DNA of 64,000 nt from JASHPR01 sp963844655 (lineage in GTDB: Bacteria > Actinomycetota > Actinomycetes > Streptosporangiales > Streptosporangiaceae), in contig CAWJPA010000007.1 in the NCBI GenBank assembly GCA_963844655.1, positions 124,001 through 188,000 on the forward strand, in the 5' to 3' direction. The stretch's first letter is position 1. Each line of letters begins with the position of its first letter. The translations under genes were made by a program, and so were the position numbers. The notes under the pieces are model-generated. The model had not been told where the DNA came from. It made no database searches and saw nothing but the letters and a program-made list of their open reading frames with translations. Shown piece after piece: positions 41,748-50,182 of the stretch.

Positions 41748-43101
41748 TGGACGCGAGACCCGCGGAGCTCTGGGCGAACGCGGCCGTGCCGTCCGGGGTG
41801 CCCCAGCCGGTCGGCCCGTCGTAGCCAACGCCGGCGGCGCAGAGGTAACCGGTCGTGCAGGAGCCGTCGGCGCCGGAGGTCACGTCGAAGAAACCGGACG
41901 GGAGCTGGTAGAGGTACGAGGACGGATAGGTCCCCGGCGCCGGGGTGCCGGCCAGCGCGAACACGGACGCGATGATCGGCGACGACGCGCTCGTGCCGCC
42001 GACCTCTAGCCAGCCGCCCTCGTCGTAGGTGTCGTACACGGCCACGCCGGTGTTGGGGTCGGCCACCGCGGCCACGTCGTTGTCGGTGCGGGTGGCGCAG
42101 CCGGTATCGGTCTGCCACGGTGGCTTGGCGTCATCGCCGGAACATCCCGAGCCTGTGCCCTCGCCGCTGGTCGCGCTGCCCCAGACGGTCTCGGTCCAGC
42201 CGCGCGCGTTGGACGCCGGGCTCAGCGACGTGCCGCCGACGGCGGTGACGTACTGGGAGGCGGCGGGGTAGGAGACACCGAATCCGCTGTCGCCGGCGGA
42301 GGCGGTGATGGCCACGCCCGGATGCTGGAAGAAGTCGGTGTCGTAGGTCGGGTCGGCCGGGGTCTCGAAGCCGCCGTAGCTGTTGGACACGAACCCGGCA
42401 CCCAGGCTGACCGCGGCGTTCACCGCGGTACCGAGGTCGGGCAGGTCCGTGTCGTCGGCCTCGACCAGGAGGATGTGGCAGTTCGGGCAGACCGCCGACA
42501 CCATGTCGAGGTCCAGCGACTCCTCGGTGGCCCAGCCGGACGTTCCGGCCGCGGCAGGCAGCGGGCCGGCCTGGCCGTCCTCGTTGACCTTCGCGAAGCA
42601 GCCGGTGCCGCAGGCCGGCAGCCCCCAGGCGGAGCGGTAGGTGGCCAGGTCGGATTCGGCGCTGGGGTCGTCGAACGCGTCCACCACCGCCACCGTCTCG
42701 CCGGTCCCGGCCGTCGCCGACGGCAGGTCGTAGGCGCTCTGCAGGTCCGGCGGGCCGTACCCGAACCCGGTGGGTGCCTGGGCGGGGGCCGCGGCCGCCT
42801 GGGCCCGCTGCGTCACGTTGGTGCGGACGAGAGCCAGACACGACGCCCAGCCGACCCCGGCGGCGACCGCGCAGGCCCGCCGGTAGTCAAGCGCCGCCGG
42901 CGGTGCTGCGGCCGGCTCACTGGCCGCGGCGTGGGCCGGCTCCACTCCGGGCACGGCCGGCTGCGCGGCGACCGGATCGGCGAGACCGAGCCCGGCGACG
43001 GTTAAGACGGCGCTGGCGCCGAGGATGGCCCAGGTGCGGGTGAGGGCCGCGCCGCGGCCGGGCCGGGCCGTGCTCTTCGTGACGGCAGCGTGGGACCGCA
43101 A
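41722..43101 (-). CDS. Secreted sedolisin-type (S53) serine peptidase
   Basis: A 459-residue exported peptidase. Signal peptide at about 1-47 (basic start, hydrophobic core, AVAAQPAV). The catalytic Glu-Asp pair E193 and D197 lies in ATEESLDLDMV, oxyanion-type D271 in SAGDSGF and the nucleophile S371 in GGTSASSP. FFDVTSGADGSC near the C-terminus is the Ca-binding segment. A short pro-region (about 48-115) precedes the domain, smaller than in many S53 enzymes. Actinobacterial members with similar length are common. Acts outside the cell at acid pH. Convergent with the cupin gene, overlapping 26 bases at the stops. Confidence 0.9.
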   Translation of the reverse strand: MRSHAAVTKSTARPGRGAALTRTWAILGASAVLTVAGLGLADPVAAQPAVPGVEPAHAAASEPAAAPPAALDYRRACAVAAGVGWASCLALVRTNVTQRAQAAAAPAQAPTGFGYGPPDLQSAYDLPSATAGTGETVAVVDAFDDPSAESDLATYRSAWGLPACGTGCFAKVNEDGQAGPLPAAAGTSGWATEESLDLDMVSAVCPNCHILLVEADDTDLPDLGTAVNAAVSLGAGFVSNSYGGFETPADPTYDTDFFQHPGVAITASAGDSGFGVSYPAASQYVTAVGGTSLSPASNARGWTETVWGSATSGEGTGSGCSGDDAKPPWQTDTGCATRTDNDVAAVADPNTGVAVYDTYDEGGWLEVGGTSASSPIIASVFALAGTPAPGTYPSSYLYQLPSGFFDVTSGADGSCTTGYLCAAGVGYDGPTGWGTPDGTAAFAQSSAGLASIRPPEPGS

Positions 43102-43208
43102 CCAGACCTACCTCCCCGACCGGGACCTGGGGCGCGCGGGTGTTCCCAACCAAAGGGCAGCAGGGACAGTGGCCAAAATAGCACATATCCCTTCATACAG
43201 GTCCCCGG

Positions 43209-44039
43209 CTACCGAGACCCCGAGCGGCTGGCCACGGCCACGTGATCGCCCACCCGCCGCAACCGTCCCTCGCGGGCGAGGTCATCGACGAGCGTCCCGG
43301 TCCAGTGCCACGGCCAGGAGAACCAGCGCGGCAGCTCACGCTCGGGCGCGACCACGGCGGCGCGAACCCCGGCCACGATCAGGTCCAGGAACGCCTGGCC
43401 GGGATCGCCACCCGCTCCGCCCGGATAGACCTGGTCCCAGCGGGCCAGCTCGCTCGTGTGCAGGTGCCCCTCGCCCGCGGGCACCTCCACCGACCGCGAG
43501 ACGACCGCGCCGCACCGCTCCAGCGGGGCGCGCAGCGATTTCAGCTCCTGCCGCGTCAGCCGGAGCTCGGTGCGCAGGTCGTCGGGACTGGATGGCCCCA
43601 CGACCGCAAGATGGTCGAGCAGCCGCCGCGAGCCGGCGTCAGCGGCGCCCGTGCGCTCGATCTCAGCCCGGCAGATCGGGTCGAGCACGGCGGCCACCTC
43701 CCCGGTGACGAGCAGGTTCTTCCCCCGGTGGACCGCGGTCACCAGGTAGCCGCGCTCGCCGAGCTCGCCAAACCAGGGCCACTTCGTGGCCGGCCAGGTG
43801 GCGAAACCCTGCCCGCCCGGCTGGTACGGCTGCTCGTGGCAGGCCTCGAACAGGCTCGGCAGCGCGCAGTCCGGAGTCCGGGTGAGCAGCCCGCGGTCGC
43901 GCAGGAACGCCTCCGCCTCGTCCAGCGTCGGCAGTGCCAGGTCGGGCGTCAGGCGGCACTCGAACGCCCGCCGCTCCCGCAGTTCGGCCAGTGACTCCAC
44001 CCTGTAATAGTGCCTGGTTACCGCCCTGGTGCGGATCAT
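43209..44039 (-). CDS. Winged-helix DNA-binding domain protein (YcaQ/AlkZ-like, distant)
   Basis: A 276-residue basic/helical protein. Segment AFLRDRGLLTRTPDCALP (about 43-60) and later LLDHLAVVGPSSPDDLRTELRL (about 140-161) resemble winged-helix units; EFGELGERGYL-like GELGERGYLVTAV is in the middle. The closest group I can name is the COG3214 YcaQ-like proteins, but this one is short and I do not see the QxQ catalytic motif of AlkZ. Start ATG 44039. No coupled neighbour; function not assigned. Confidence 0.6.
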   Translation of the reverse strand: MIRTRAVTRHYYRVESLAELRERRAFECRLTPDLALPTLDEAEAFLRDRGLLTRTPDCALPSLFEACHEQPYQPGGQGFATWPATKWPWFGELGERGYLVTAVHRGKNLLVTGEVAAVLDPICRAEIERTGAADAGSRRLLDHLAVVGPSSPDDLRTELRLTRQELKSLRAPLERCGAVVSRSVEVPAGEGHLHTSELARWDQVYPGGAGGDPGQAFLDLIVAGVRAAVVAPERELPRWFSWPWHWTGTLVDDLAREGRLRRVGDHVAVASRSGSR

Positions 44040-44176
44040 GGCCGGTATGCTGGCGGCCAGCGAAGGGGAGTAGCTTCCCGCCGGGACATCGACATGCTGG
44101 CCTGCACAGGCGGGCCCGGTGCCCGGGGCGCGGCCCGTTCAGGCCCGCGCTGAGCGAGACCTTCGGCCGCAGGCCC

Positions 44177-44821
44177 ATGCCGCGCCGAAGCGTCCTGCTC
44201 GAGCCGGTACGGCCCCGACAGGCAAGGACCGGCTTGAACCTCGCTGTTGCCGCCGCGGTGTTCGCTCTCGTGTTTCCTGCCGAGCTGCCGGACAAGACCG
44301 CGCTGGCCAGCGTGGTGCTCGGCACCCGCTTCCGGCCGCGGCCGGTGTTCGCGGGGGTGGCGGCGGGGTTCGCCGTGCACGTGGCGCTGGCGGTCGCCGC
44401 CGGCGGCCTGCTCGCGCTGCTGCCCCGCCGGGCGCTGGAAGCGGTAGTAGCCGCGCTGTTCGGTGTGGGAGCGCTGCTGCTGCTGCGCGGCAACGCGGAG
44501 GACGGGCTGAATACCGTCCCGGCCGACGGCAGGCCGCCGACCGCGGTGCGGGCCATGATGACCAGTTTCATCATCATCCTCGTGGCCGAGTTCGGCGATC
44601 TGACGCAGATCGTGATGGCCAGCATGGCGGCCAGATATCACCACAACCTGCTCGCGGTCGCCGTCGGCAGCGTGCTCGCGCTCTGGGCCGTCGGCGCGCT
44701 GGCCATCACCGGGGGCCGCGGCCTGCTCCGCGTCGTGCCGATCACCGTCATCGTCAGGCTGGCCGCGCTGGCCATGGCCACGCTCGCGGTCATCAGTGTG
44801 GTCAGCGCCATCGGAGGCTGA
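44177..44821 (+). CDS. GDT1/TMEM165 (UPF0016) family transporter
   Basis: A 214-residue membrane protein with six helices. The two repeated motifs of this family (E-x-G-D-K/R-T/S) appear as ELPDKTAL (about 36-43) and EFGDLTQI (about 136-143), so the Gly of the first is Pro and the K/R of the second is Leu. I recall a group of actinobacterial homologues with exactly these forms. GDT1-type proteins move Mn2+ or Ca2+ against protons. Start ATG 44177 is chosen; the frame is open further upstream without family features. It is divergent from the winged-helix gene. Confidence 0.85.
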   Translation: MPRRSVLLEPVRPRQARTGLNLAVAAAVFALVFPAELPDKTALASVVLGTRFRPRPVFAGVAAGFAVHVALAVAAGGLLALLPRRALEAVVAALFGVGALLLLRGNAEDGLNTVPADGRPPTAVRAMMTSFIIILVAEFGDLTQIVMASMAARYHHNLLAVAVGSVLALWAVGALAITGGRGLLRVVPITVIVRLAALAMATLAVISVVSAIGG

Positions 44822-44875
44822 CCCTGCTTTAGTGCCGTTACGCAACGCCCGCGGGCCGGTCCCCGCCGCCCGGTG

Positions 44876-45745
44876 CTACGCGCTGCCGGGTGCGGTAACG
44901 AAGTCGATCAGCTCCTCGACCCGGCCGAGGAACTCGGGCTCCAGGTCGGTGAAGGACGTCACCGCGCGCAGGATGCGCTGCCAGCCCCGGGCCGTGTCCG
45001 GCGGCCAGCCGATCGCCGCGAGCACGCCCTCCTTCCACGGCGTGCCGTGAGGCACCCGCGGCCAGGCGGGGATCCCGACCACCGAGGGCTTGACCGCCGC
45101 CCACACGTCGATGAACGGGTGCCCGACGATCAGCACGTGCGGCGACCGTACCTGCGCTGCGATCCTGGTCTCCTTGGACCCGCTCACCAGGTGGTCGACG
45201 AGAACGCCGAGCCTCCGCACGGGACCGGGGGAGAAGTCGGTGACGATCGCGGGCAGGTCGTCGATGCCGCCGAGGTACTCCACCACGACACCGACGTCAC
45301 GCAGGTCGTCGCCCCAGATCTTCTCCACGAGCTCGGCGTCGTGGCGGCCCTCGACGTAGATCCGGCTGGCCCGCGCTACCCTGGCCCGGCTCGGCGGCGG
45401 CGCGACCGACCCGGACGCGGTCCGCCCGCCCGGCGCACCCGGCGCGCTGGCCGGGGCCGGCCGGACCAGCCTGACCGGCTTGCCCTCCAGCAGGAACGGG
45501 CTGCTCAGCGGGAACACCCGGCGCCGGCCGTGCCGGTCCTCCAGCGTGACCGCGTCCTTCTCGCAGAACACCACGGCCCCGCAGAACTCGGCCGCATCGT
45601 CCTCGACCACCAGCCCGCGCTCGGCCGCGACCGGCGGGAGCTGGCGCTGCCCCGGCCGACGCCGCTCCTCCGCGAGCACGTCCTGCCCGTACCGCCTGCT
45701 CCGCACGGTTCTCCTGCTCTCCTTGGCGCCTGCCGCCCGCCCCAA
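44876..45745 (-). CDS. DUF3097 family protein
   Basis: A 289-residue conserved actinobacterial protein. After RRYGQDVLAEE (about 18-28), the family segment VVEDDAAEFCGAVVFCEKDAVTLEDRHGRRRVFPL (around 46-80; only key residues quoted) is a beta domain; then RIYVEGRHDAELVEKIWGDDLR (129-150) and VGVLVDHL contain Toprim-like acidic residues (E near 133, D near 184). The C-terminal half contains SPHVLIVGHPFIDVW (about 203-217). A nucleic-acid-linked role is likely but unproved. Convergent with the GDT1 gene, 55 bases apart. Confidence 0.85.
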   Translation of the reverse strand: MGRAAGAKESRRTVRSRRYGQDVLAEERRRPGQRQLPPVAAERGLVVEDDAAEFCGAVVFCEKDAVTLEDRHGRRRVFPLSSPFLLEGKPVRLVRPAPASAPGAPGGRTASGSVAPPPSRARVARASRIYVEGRHDAELVEKIWGDDLRDVGVVVEYLGGIDDLPAIVTDFSPGPVRRLGVLVDHLVSGSKETRIAAQVRSPHVLIVGHPFIDVWAAVKPSVVGIPAWPRVPHGTPWKEGVLAAIGWPPDTARGWQRILRAVTSFTDLEPEFLGRVEELIDFVTAPGSA

Positions 45746-45852
45746 TTACCCGGAAGGTACCTACCGTAACCAGTCGTGCGGCCGTTGCCACTGCGCCACA
45801 CGGGGCGGGCGGAAAGCCGCAGCACGGGCGACCCGCCGGGGACCCCCTTACG

Positions 45853-47523
45853 ATGTGCAGTGCGATGCTCAGCGATCCGGAGAGCCAGGTTGGCACTGGT
45901 TTCGAGGCGATGGCGTCAGGGGACTGGTCGACGGCCCGTGACGCGTTCGCGGCGGTCCTCGACGGGGCCGAGATTCCCGAGGCGCTGCTCGGGCTGGCCA
46001 ACGCTTGTTACTGGCTGGGTGATCTGGCCGGGATGATGGAGTCGCTCGAGCGTGCCTACGCCGCCGCTCGCCAGCGCCGTGACCCCCGGCTGGCCGCCGC
46101 CGCCGCGCTGTCCCTGGTCGGCTATCACAAGCAGTTCGTGGGGAACATGGCGGCGGCGCGCGGCTGGCTGGCACGTGCGACCCGGATCGTCGAGGCCGAA
46201 GCGCCGGAGCTGCGGGGTGAGCTGCTCGGCGGTACCTCATTCGTCACCGACGACCCGGTCGAGAGCGAGCGGCTGGCCCGGGAGGCAATGGCCATCGGCC
46301 GGGCCAGCGGGAACGCCGACCTCGAGCTGCTGGCGATGACTGCGGTGGGCGGTGCGCTCGTGCAGCAGGGCCGCACCGCCGAAGGCATGGCCCAGCTCGA
46401 CGAGGCGATGGCGGGTGCGCTCGGGGGTGAGTGCGGCGATCCGCTGACCGTGGCGCACGCCAGCTGCATGACGATGCTGGTGTGCAGCAGCCACTTCGAT
46501 ATCGAGCGGGCCACCCAGTGGCTGCACGCCATGGAGCGCTTCATCGAGCGGTACGGGTGCCCCTTCCTGTATGCGGAGTGCCGGACCCACTACGGGCGGG
46601 TGCTGTTCGAGAACGGCGACTGGGGCGCGGCCGAGCGGTTCCTGGCCGAGGCCATCTCGATGTCGCATGGCATCACCCCGGCGTCGCATGCGCTGGCGTC
46701 CGGAACGCTCGCGGAGCTGCGGCTGGCGCAGGGGCGGATCGAGGATGCCGCCCGTGTCCTTGAAGGTCTCCAGGGCCGGGCGGAAGCGGTGGTGGCCGCC
46801 GCCACGCTGCACCTGATACGGAACGAACCGTCTCCGGCCGCCACCATCCTGCGCCGGCGGGTCGACGCGGTCGGCAGTAACCGGCTTGACGTCGCTGCCG
46901 TGATCGAGCTCCTGGGCCAGGCCGAGATCGCGCTGGGGTCAGCCGATGCCGCGGGCGAGCGGGCCCGAGCGCTCATCAAGCTTGGCACGGCCAACGACTG
47001 TCATCTGATTGCCGCCCATGGCCACCGGCTGCTCGGGCATGCACTGGCCGCGATCGGTGCGGCCGAGGCCCGGGGGCAGCTCGAGGCCGCGCTCACCGCG
47101 TTCGTTCAGGCCGGAATCCCCTACCGCGCCGCACAGACCCGGCTGTCGCTCGCCGAATTGCTGCGCCAGGCCGATTGCGCGGTCGCAGCCGCCGAAGCGC
47201 GCGCCGCGCTCTCGGTTTTTGAGGATCTTGGCGCGGGACGCGGCGCCGACGCCGCGGCCGCACTGCTCAGGGAGCTCGGGGTTAAGGCGGCCCGCAGCGG
47301 CCCGAAGAACATCGGGCGGCTCACCCAGCGCGAGCAGGAGGTGCTGGCGCTGCTCGGCGAGGGACTGTCGAACCCGGAGATCGCTGAGCGGCTGTTCGTC
47401 TCCAGGAAGACGGCCGAGCATCATGTGGCCCGCATTCTGGCCAAGCTGGGCCTGCGCGGCCGCGCCGAGGCCGCCGCGCTCGCGGCCCGGACGGGCAGCC
47501 GCGGCCCTACCAGACCTGGTTGA
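45853..47523 (+). CDS. TPR-containing LuxR family regulator
   Basis: A 556-residue regulator. Residues about 15-470 form helical TPR-like repeats (LLGLANACYWLGDLAGMMESLERAYAAAR, GRVLFENGDWGAAERFLAEA and others). The C-terminal 65 residues are a LuxR HTH: LTQREQEVLALLGEGLSNPEIAERLF and SRKTAEHHVARILAKLGLRGRAEA. There is no ATPase domain, in contrast with the protein at 12732-15143. It may be a DNA-binding response element without phosphorylation. The start could be the Met four codons later. 33 bases before the TetR gene; no obvious coupling. Confidence 0.9.
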   Translation: MCSAMLSDPESQVGTGFEAMASGDWSTARDAFAAVLDGAEIPEALLGLANACYWLGDLAGMMESLERAYAAARQRRDPRLAAAAALSLVGYHKQFVGNMAAARGWLARATRIVEAEAPELRGELLGGTSFVTDDPVESERLAREAMAIGRASGNADLELLAMTAVGGALVQQGRTAEGMAQLDEAMAGALGGECGDPLTVAHASCMTMLVCSSHFDIERATQWLHAMERFIERYGCPFLYAECRTHYGRVLFENGDWGAAERFLAEAISMSHGITPASHALASGTLAELRLAQGRIEDAARVLEGLQGRAEAVVAAATLHLIRNEPSPAATILRRRVDAVGSNRLDVAAVIELLGQAEIALGSADAAGERARALIKLGTANDCHLIAAHGHRLLGHALAAIGAAEARGQLEAALTAFVQAGIPYRAAQTRLSLAELLRQADCAVAAAEARAALSVFEDLGAGRGADAAAALLRELGVKAARSGPKNIGRLTQREQEVLALLGEGLSNPEIAERLFVSRKTAEHHVARILAKLGLRGRAEAAALAARTGSRGPTRPG

Positions 47524-47527
47524 ATCG

Positions 47528-47549
47528 AACGATACTGAGAAGTATCGTT
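47528..47549. promoter_or_regulatory. TetR operator (inverted repeat)
   Basis: Arms AACGATACT and AGTATCGTT (9 of 9 matching) with 4-base centre GAGA, six bases before the TetR start codon at 47556. It lies in the short space after the LuxR gene; an autoregulated promoter is implied. Confidence 0.7.
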
Positions 47550-47555
47550 TATGCC

Positions 47556-48140
47556 ATGACCGGAACCCACGACGCCCGGGACAGGCTGGTCGCGGCGGCC
47601 GAGGAGATGCTGGCCAGCTCCGGGCCTCGCGCGGTATCGATGGACGCGGCGTCGGCGGCAGCGGGCGCCGGGAAGATGTCGGCCTACCGGCACTTCGCGA
47701 ACAAGCGCGATCTGCTGGCGGCCGCCCTGGAGCGCTACAACCGCCGGCACATCCAGTGGCTGGTGGGGGCCGGCCGGGCCGGTGCCGCCGACCCTGTAGC
47801 ACGCATCCTGTCGGTGTTCGACCGCCTGGAGTCGGCCGTCGGCGGCGAGAGCTTCCGCGGCTGCCCGTTCGTCGATGCTGCCCTGGCCGCGCCCGGGCCG
47901 GACCACCGGGCCGTGACGATCGCCGCCCGCCACAAGCGGGAGCTCATCGAGGAGCTCACTGGCCTGGCCGCGCAGGCCGGGCGGCCCGAGCCCGGGGAGC
48001 TCGCCGCCGCCGTGGCCCTCGTCATCGACGGCGCCACCGTCCAGGCCGTGCTGGCGCCCGACCGGGCCAGCCGCCAGCGCATCGTGCGCCGAGGCCGGCG
48101 CGTCGCCGAGATCCTCCTCGCCCCGGCGGGCCGGCCATGA
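47556..48140 (+). CDS. TetR family transcriptional regulator
   Basis: A 194-residue TetR protein. HTH at about residues 8-55: LVAAAEEMLASSGPRAVSMD and AAGAGKMSAYRHFANKRDLL, where the YRHFANKRDLL is the last family helix. C-terminal helices contain FRGCPFVDAALAAPG (about 100-114), a segment that occurs in a set of TetR proteins for small lipophilic ligands. Its stop overlaps the MerB-like gene (ATGA), so regulator and enzyme are coexpressed. An operator sits directly upstream. Confidence 0.93.
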   Translation: MTGTHDARDRLVAAAEEMLASSGPRAVSMDAASAAAGAGKMSAYRHFANKRDLLAAALERYNRRHIQWLVGAGRAGAADPVARILSVFDRLESAVGGESFRGCPFVDAALAAPGPDHRAVTIAARHKRELIEELTGLAAQAGRPEPGELAAAVALVIDGATVQAVLAPDRASRQRIVRRGRRVAEILLAPAGRP

Positions 48141-48880
48141 TGGCGCTCGGCGCCGGGCAGGGCGGACGACCTCCCCAATCCCCCTCGCTCACTCCGGGCG
48201 GCCGGGCGGTGCGCCTGGCGGTCTACCGCACGTTCGCCGACCAGGGCCAGCCCCCGTCGGCGGCCGGGCTCGCCGCCCAGACCGGCCTGCCTGAGGCCGG
48301 GGTGCGGACCGCCCTGCGGCAGCTGCATGAGGCCCACGCCATCGTGCTGGCCCCGGCCGGCGACGCGGTGCGGATGGCGCACCCGTTCTCGGCCGCGCCG
48401 ATGGGCTTCGTGGTCACCGCGGAGGGCCCGGGCCCGGCCGGTTACCCAGGTGACCGCATGTGGTGGGGCGGGTGTGCCTGGGACTCCTTCGGCATCGGCG
48501 CCGCGCTTGGTGAGCCGGTCGAGATCCGCACGCGCTGCCCGGGCTGCGGCCGCGGCCTGGAGCTTCGCGCCGGCCGGGACGGCCCACCCGGGCCGGACCT
48601 GGCCGTGCACGTTCCGGTCCCGGCCCGCCGCTGGTGGGACGACGTGGTGGGCACGTGCCTGAACATCCGCCTGTTCTGCTCGCCAGCGCACGTCGACGCG
48701 TGGGCCCAGGCCGGCCCGCATCCGGTCGGCCAGGTCGTCCCGTCGGCGGTCATGTGGCGGCTGGCCCAGGTGTGGTACGGCGACCGGCTCGACCCCGACT
48801 GGTCTCCCCGCCCCACGGCCGCGGCCCAGCAAGCGCTCGGCCAGTGCGGCCTCACCGGAGACTTCTGGCAGCTGCCGTAA
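48137..48880 (+). CDS. MerB-like (alkylmercury lyase) family protein
   Basis: A 247-residue protein. It contains an N-terminal winged-helix-like part (about 20-80) and the MerB fold with GGCAWDSFGI: C113 and D116 align with catalytic C96 and D99 of MerB (same spacing). The second catalytic Cys, C159 in MerB, matches C174 in VGTCLNIRLFC (about 171-181). RCPGCG near 133-138 is an extra possible metal site. So the active-site trio appears complete, but there are no other mer genes nearby. The enzyme may instead act in another C-Hg-like or C-S/metal chemistry. Coupled to the TetR gene by ATGA. Confidence 0.75.
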   Translation: MMALGAGQGGRPPQSPSLTPGGRAVRLAVYRTFADQGQPPSAAGLAAQTGLPEAGVRTALRQLHEAHAIVLAPAGDAVRMAHPFSAAPMGFVVTAEGPGPAGYPGDRMWWGGCAWDSFGIGAALGEPVEIRTRCPGCGRGLELRAGRDGPPGPDLAVHVPVPARRWWDDVVGTCLNIRLFCSPAHVDAWAQAGPHPVGQVVPSAVMWRLAQVWYGDRLDPDWSPRPTAAAQQALGQCGLTGDFWQLP

Positions 48881-49002
48881 GGGGCGGGGTGGGACGCCCA
48901 CTCCTCATGCCGACAATGCCGGCAACTAGTACTCCAACCGGACTTCGTGATTCTTGGAGAGTCGGGTACTGGCCGGTGACGTGGGACACCTCGCCGGTGG
49001 CG

Positions 49003-49101
49003 TTGGGCTACCTTGGCGAGCTGGTTCAAGTTGGTGGCCGTCACAGCGAGGGTGTGCCGGACGGCCAGCAGCGTGGCCACCAGCCCCCGCCGCTCGGCCA
49101 C
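49003..49101 (-). pseudogene. Possible MobC-like mobilization protein fragment
   Basis: A 33-codon stretch MAERRGLVATLLAVRHTLAV then TATNLNQLAKVAQ. The xNLNQLA unit is the hallmark of MobC relaxosome proteins, but flanking sequence in the same frame is lost after it. It lies four bases downstream of the PhyH-like gene on the same strand. If right, it is the trace of an old mobile element; only a profile search can decide. The rest of 48881-49104 holds nothing else that I can support. Confidence 0.35.
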
Positions 49102-49104
49102 CCC

Positions 49105-49989
49105 TCAGCGGTAGGGCGTCAGGTCGGCCCTGGGGTAGCGCGTTTGGGTGTCGGCCAAGGTCTGCTCGTCCCAGTACGGGTCCCCAGGAGCGGGCCATCC
49201 GAACACCGACCGCTCCCGGGGAGTCGCCCGCTCGACGATCTCGAACCAGTCTGGTTGCGTGGCGCGCTCGGCCCAGGCGACTCGGCCCGTCCAGCGCGGT
49301 GCCCACACGTCGTAGTTGGCGAGGAGCGAAAAGCGGGTTGATCGTTCGCCGGTCATGCGCGAACCACGGTGAAGTACGTCGGACCGAAAGGTGAACAGGG
49401 TTCCTGCGGGACCTGTCATGGAGATCTCCTCCTCGGCGAACATCCCCGCGGGGAGGTAGTTCGTGATGTCGTGATGCCCAGGGACCGGCCAGTACGGGAC
49501 GTGTTCGCCGACAGGCAGCGGCACGATCTTGGTCGGGCCGTCCTCGTCGCCTACGTCCGACAGGAGGATCCAGCTCAACATCTGCGTGGCCGGCTGGGAG
49601 CGCTTGGGCACGACGAGGCTGTGGTTGACGAAGTCGCGGTGGTGGCGCTGGTCGTAGTCAACGGCCCCGGCGTACTTGGCCCACAGCCCCGCCTCATAGA
49701 GCCGCAGGTCGGCCGAACCAAGGAAGCGCTCGGCCAGGTCGAGCAGGTCGGGGTGGAAGGCCAGTCGGTTCAGGCTCCACGATCGCCACGGTCCGCGGAT
49801 CTCGCCGGCCCACTGGTCGGTTGCCAGCCAGGAGTGTGCGGCCGGGTCGGCGAAGTACTCCTCGGGCCGCGGATAGTACAGCCACAGAGCGTCCTGGGCC
49901 GCCGCCAGCTCGCCAGCCTCGAGGAATCCCTCGAAGATCAGATAGCCCCGGTCACGCAGATCCGCCACACAACGGTCCGGAACTCTCAT
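49105..49989 (-). CDS. Phytanoyl-CoA dioxygenase (PhyH) family oxygenase
   Basis: A 294-residue Fe(II)/2-oxoglutarate oxygenase. The facial triad is H117-x-D119 (RHHRDFVN) and H207 (DVLHRGSR); R218 or R219 in STRFS binds 2-oxoglutarate. GYLIFEGFL at the start is the PhyH opening segment. Such enzymes hydroxylate lipids, ectoine or secondary metabolites. Substrate unknown. Preceded by a hairpin (50119) and a decayed transposase. Confidence 0.9.
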   Translation of the reverse strand: MRVPDRCVADLRDRGYLIFEGFLEAGELAAAQDALWLYYPRPEEYFADPAAHSWLATDQWAGEIRGPWRSWSLNRLAFHPDLLDLAERFLGSADLRLYEAGLWAKYAGAVDYDQRHHRDFVNHSLVVPKRSQPATQMLSWILLSDVGDEDGPTKIVPLPVGEHVPYWPVPGHHDITNYLPAGMFAEEEISMTGPAGTLFTFRSDVLHRGSRMTGERSTRFSLLANYDVWAPRWTGRVAWAERATQPDWFEIVERATPRERSVFGWPAPGDPYWDEQTLADTQTRYPRADLTPYR

Positions 49990-50118
49990 CGACGCCGCCA
50001 GCTAGACGAGTCCAGGGGCGACGCCGCCCGGACGAAACCGCTGGGACGATAGAACCCGGGAAAGGAAACCAGGCTGAATGATGACACGGCGAAGCAACTC
50101 CTCATTGGTCATGGAGGA

Positions 50119-50146
50119 GCGTGCCGCGCAGTGTTGAGCGGCACGC
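50119..50146. terminator. Hairpin between transposase relic and PhyH gene
   Basis: GCGTGCCGC (50119-50127) pairs perfectly with GCGGCACGC (50138-50146), 10-base loop. It can end transcription from the GH1/transposase side (reverse strand) before the PhyH gene. Confidence 0.5.
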
Positions 50147-50182
50147 GATGACAGGTCTGAGACCTACGCGTCAGCGCGTGCC

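Noticed and set aside
44177..44821. Altered GDT1 motifs (ELPDKT, EFGDLT) as a novelty
   Set aside because: I recall the same variants in actinobacterial homologues, so this is likely a known subgroup.
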